Part shown: one piece after another, positions 62,058 through 64,000 of the stretch
Layout: every line of letters begins with the position of its first letter
Position numbering within the stretch: the first letter of the stretch is position 1
Origin: Pisaster brevispinus
Taxonomy: Eukaryota; Echinodermata; Asteroidea; Forcipulatida; Asteriidae
Direction: 5' to 3'
DNA: 64,000 nt
Assembly: GCA_023634235.1 (NCBI GenBank)
Contig: JAMKCF010000008.1
Location: forward strand, 18,003,058 to 18,067,057
Made by a program: the position numbers and the translations under genes
Notes under the pieces: generated by a model
Databases searched by the model: none
The model's input: the letters and a program-made list of their open reading frames with translations, nothing else
Told to the model about the DNA's origin: nothing

Positions 62058-62972
62058 CAGGGTTCTGCCCACGGTGGTCGGTGCCGGAAAACCCGCCCGG
62101 CACTCATGATTCCCCGCCCACCACTGACGGAATTTTCTCTTTTTCCGCCCACCACAAATTTTCAAATTTTGTGAATTAACTTAATTGCAAAATTAAATTC
62201 TTGCCAAATTATTAATTATTTAACTTAATTTGTAGGTTTTTAAAAGAAAATCTACCGGTAAATTCAAGATATCCAGCTCGCTTTCTGTCGAGAAAGTCCC
62301 TAGTCTTGGTATTTTACTAGCTGCGATCGTTCATTTCAGTATACGAACGTTAAAACACGCATGCACGTTGTTAGTCTGGCTCTCTCCTCCATGTCCCTTA
62401 CTACAATACATAGGCGAGTAGGGAAACACACAACTCGATTTTCCAGGGGTTAGAAGACGTGCGGTGGAGCCTAATCGCGACCTCCTTCCTGTGATATATT
62501 ATACAAAACTGTAACCTCGTACTCATAAACACATCGCTCTCGCCGCACAATTTTCCCCAATGTGCGTCGTCGACCGCAAAAGAAGCAATTTTAAACAAGC
62601 GATCCTTTATTCACGAATCCATGGAATAGGTTGTTGATGAAAACAGTATTATGGGGCAGAAATTAGGGGATAAGATTGTTCAAAAACGCAAAATTGCGAA
62701 CTTCACTTCCGTTTTGTTCTTCTTTTTTTTTTAGCTTCGACAATTGTATGCTTCTTTGAGTGTTTAGATAAATAAGTATCAATCATGGGAGATTTCGTGT
62801 CCAGTGTACAACCAAATATTTTGCATCAAACTACTGGTAGGCTAGGTATTGTAACATCTGTGACCTCATCTTATATTTGTGAGTGACCTTTGACCCTGCT
62901 TTTTGCTGCCCCTACCCCACCCCCGCCCGCCCATTTTTTTCCGCCACTGAAAAAATCCTGGGCAGAACCCTG
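62058..62972. mobile_element. 915-bp non-autonomous DNA transposon
   Basis: Perfect 14-bp terminal inverted repeats CAGGGTTCTGCCCA and TGGGCAGAACCCTG, flanked by TACATT on both sides (62052-62057 and 62973-62978). Subterminal CCGCCCACCAC-type G/C blocks lie at both ends. CAGGG-type termini are common in hAT elements, but those normally make 8-bp duplications, so the superfamily is uncertain. No long open frame. Confidence 0.8.
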
Positions 62973-63864
62973 TACATTACTTGTATAAAGTTGTACAATT
63001 GTACAATTTGTACAAAATACAGTACATCCCGTGTATGTGACAATGTGCAGTACAATGTACAGTACACAACGTACAGACCATACAACATGTAGATCATGTA
63101 CGTACTACAGATAAATGAGTACAGGTACACATGTACTGTACATGTACATGTACATGATGTATAGTGTACAGCACCATGTACATTATGAAGTACAGGGTCC
63201 AATATGAATTAAGGAGATAAAGTTCAATTGTCTCAGAGCTCAACCTTTATCTATGAACTTTGCATAACTGACCCTAATTATTTCCTTTTGTACCCACTGC
63301 ATGCATTCAAGGCTGTGTGATCAATGTGAAATTTAATTGATTGAACCGCAATTATACTATAAATGTACAGACCTTTATCAAATACTTTGTGTAACAGCTG
63401 AGATTTATATAACATACATGTACCATACAACAGTGTACAATGAAATAAGTGTGTATGCAACTTGATGTACACAATAGGCTTGCATGTACATGTACAATGT
63501 ATGGCACATGCATTGTATGATGCACACCCCGTGTTTGTGGAACCTGGACTGAGTGTAAATAGTGCACCCATCATGGCCCATGCACATGTACATGGGCCTA
63601 TAGATCTAGATGTACTTTGTATCCCATTTGTACATTTCTCGGCTGCATGTTGCAGTCCTTCTGATTTGAGGCGTGCGATCGCACCTGCACGCCATCGCAC
63701 GCCTAAAAGCTTCCTCAGGCGTGCGAAAAATCACACGCCTGATCCCTCCATAACGCACGCCTTGGCAAACATTTACAGCGTCATCATACTTCATAATTTG
63801 TAAATTAAAATAACGTTGTAAAATTAATTGTTTATTATTTTCAAAATCCTTCAAAATTCTGGCG

Positions 63865-64000
63865 ATAAAGTCCCTAGTCTTGAGATCGTTTATTTCAGTA
63901 AACGAACGTTAAAACACGCATGCACATTGTTAGTCTGGCTCTCTCCTCCATGTTCCATACCACAATACGTAGGCGAGTAGGGAAACACACAACCCGATTT
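63865..64000. mobile_element. partial second copy of the interior of the 62058 element
   Basis: From AAAGTCCCTAGTCTTG to the window edge it matches 62294-62440 almost base for base (ACGAACGTTAAAACACGCAT, TTAGTCTGGCTCTCTCCTCC), with one deletion of about 15 bp. The sequence to its left (63660-63770, GGCGTGCGATCGCA repeats) is not like the left part of the first copy. Cut by the window end. Confidence 0.75.

Larger units (their letters stand above)
58430..63560. repeat. TGTACATGTACA-rich region
   Basis: The self-complementary TGTACA/TACATGTA motif occurs every few hundred bases or closer, in runs such as ACATGTACATGTACATGTA (about 60890-60915 and 63130-63150). It is dense here, common from about 44.8 kb on, and rare left of 38 kb. 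Confidence 0.75.
59086..64000. other. region upstream of the last visible exon of the ZCCHC14-like gene
   Basis: I searched the - strand for an exon ending in phase 1 that could precede FICNIEG and found none I trust. The region holds a degenerate SINE, a 915-bp transposon and part of another. It is most simply an intron, or the gene's first intron plus upstream sequence. Confidence 0.5.

Noticed and set aside
63606..63854. Arg-rich open frame on the - strand, considered as an upstream exon of the ZCCHC14-like gene
   Set aside because: It lies in a dispersed repeat with GGCGTGCGATCGCA blocks and offers no donor in the required phase with family-like sequence.

Overview
The window is animal (metazoan) genomic DNA: AT-rich, with long introns, GT-AG splice sites, mini- and microsatellites, tRNA-derived SINEs and many small terminal-inverted-repeat elements. 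The protein content (tandem EGF and ShKT modules joined to a vWA domain; a PX-SAM-CCHC protein of the ZCCHC14/ZCCHC2 family) and the repeat style point to a marine deuterostome. An echinoderm, perhaps a sea star, is my best guess, but this is inference and not proof. There is no bacterial, viral or organellar gene content. All coding calls are spliced gene models that I assembled by eye from splice sites, reading-frame phase and domain logic.

Left third (1-24.8 kb, + strand): the 3' part of one gene. Fifteen exons encode at least 517 residues: EGF, ShKT, linker, EGF, ShKT, linker, EGF, ShKT, linker-EGF, ShKT, linker, then a vWA domain with an intact MIDAS, ending at a stop codon at 24811-24813. 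Every intron except the last is in phase 1, the pattern expected from exon shuffling and module duplication. The 5' end lies outside the window. Two introns carry tandem repeats that copy the 3' splice site of the exon they precede: a perfect 77-bp duplication at 8193-8346 and a 40-bp minisatellite at about 14184-14540.

Middle (24.8-38.9 kb): a 14-kb intergenic stretch between the convergent 3' ends of the two genes. I see no convincing gene there, only MITEs, a tRNA-derived SINE, palindromic repeats and simple sequence.

Right (38.9-59.1 kb, - strand): twelve 3' exons of a ZCCHC14-like gene, at least 1210 residues: PX domain, Gln/Pro-rich low-complexity region, SAM domain of the RNA-binding (Smaug/Vts1) type, a long disordered region with a Cys cluster, and a C-terminal CCHC zinc knuckle. 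In vertebrates ZCCHC14 recruits the TENT4 poly(A) polymerases to hairpin RNAs; the same role is inferred here. Its introns hold several MITE families, one of them nested in an older element, diverged tandem duplications, and a 0.9-kb array of a 15-bp unit close upstream of a 3' splice site.

Right end (59.1-64 kb): I found no further exon. The region is rich in the self-complementary motif TGTACATGTACA. It also holds a degenerate SINE, a 915-bp DNA transposon with 14-bp terminal inverted repeats and 6-bp target duplications, and part of a second related element cut by the window edge.
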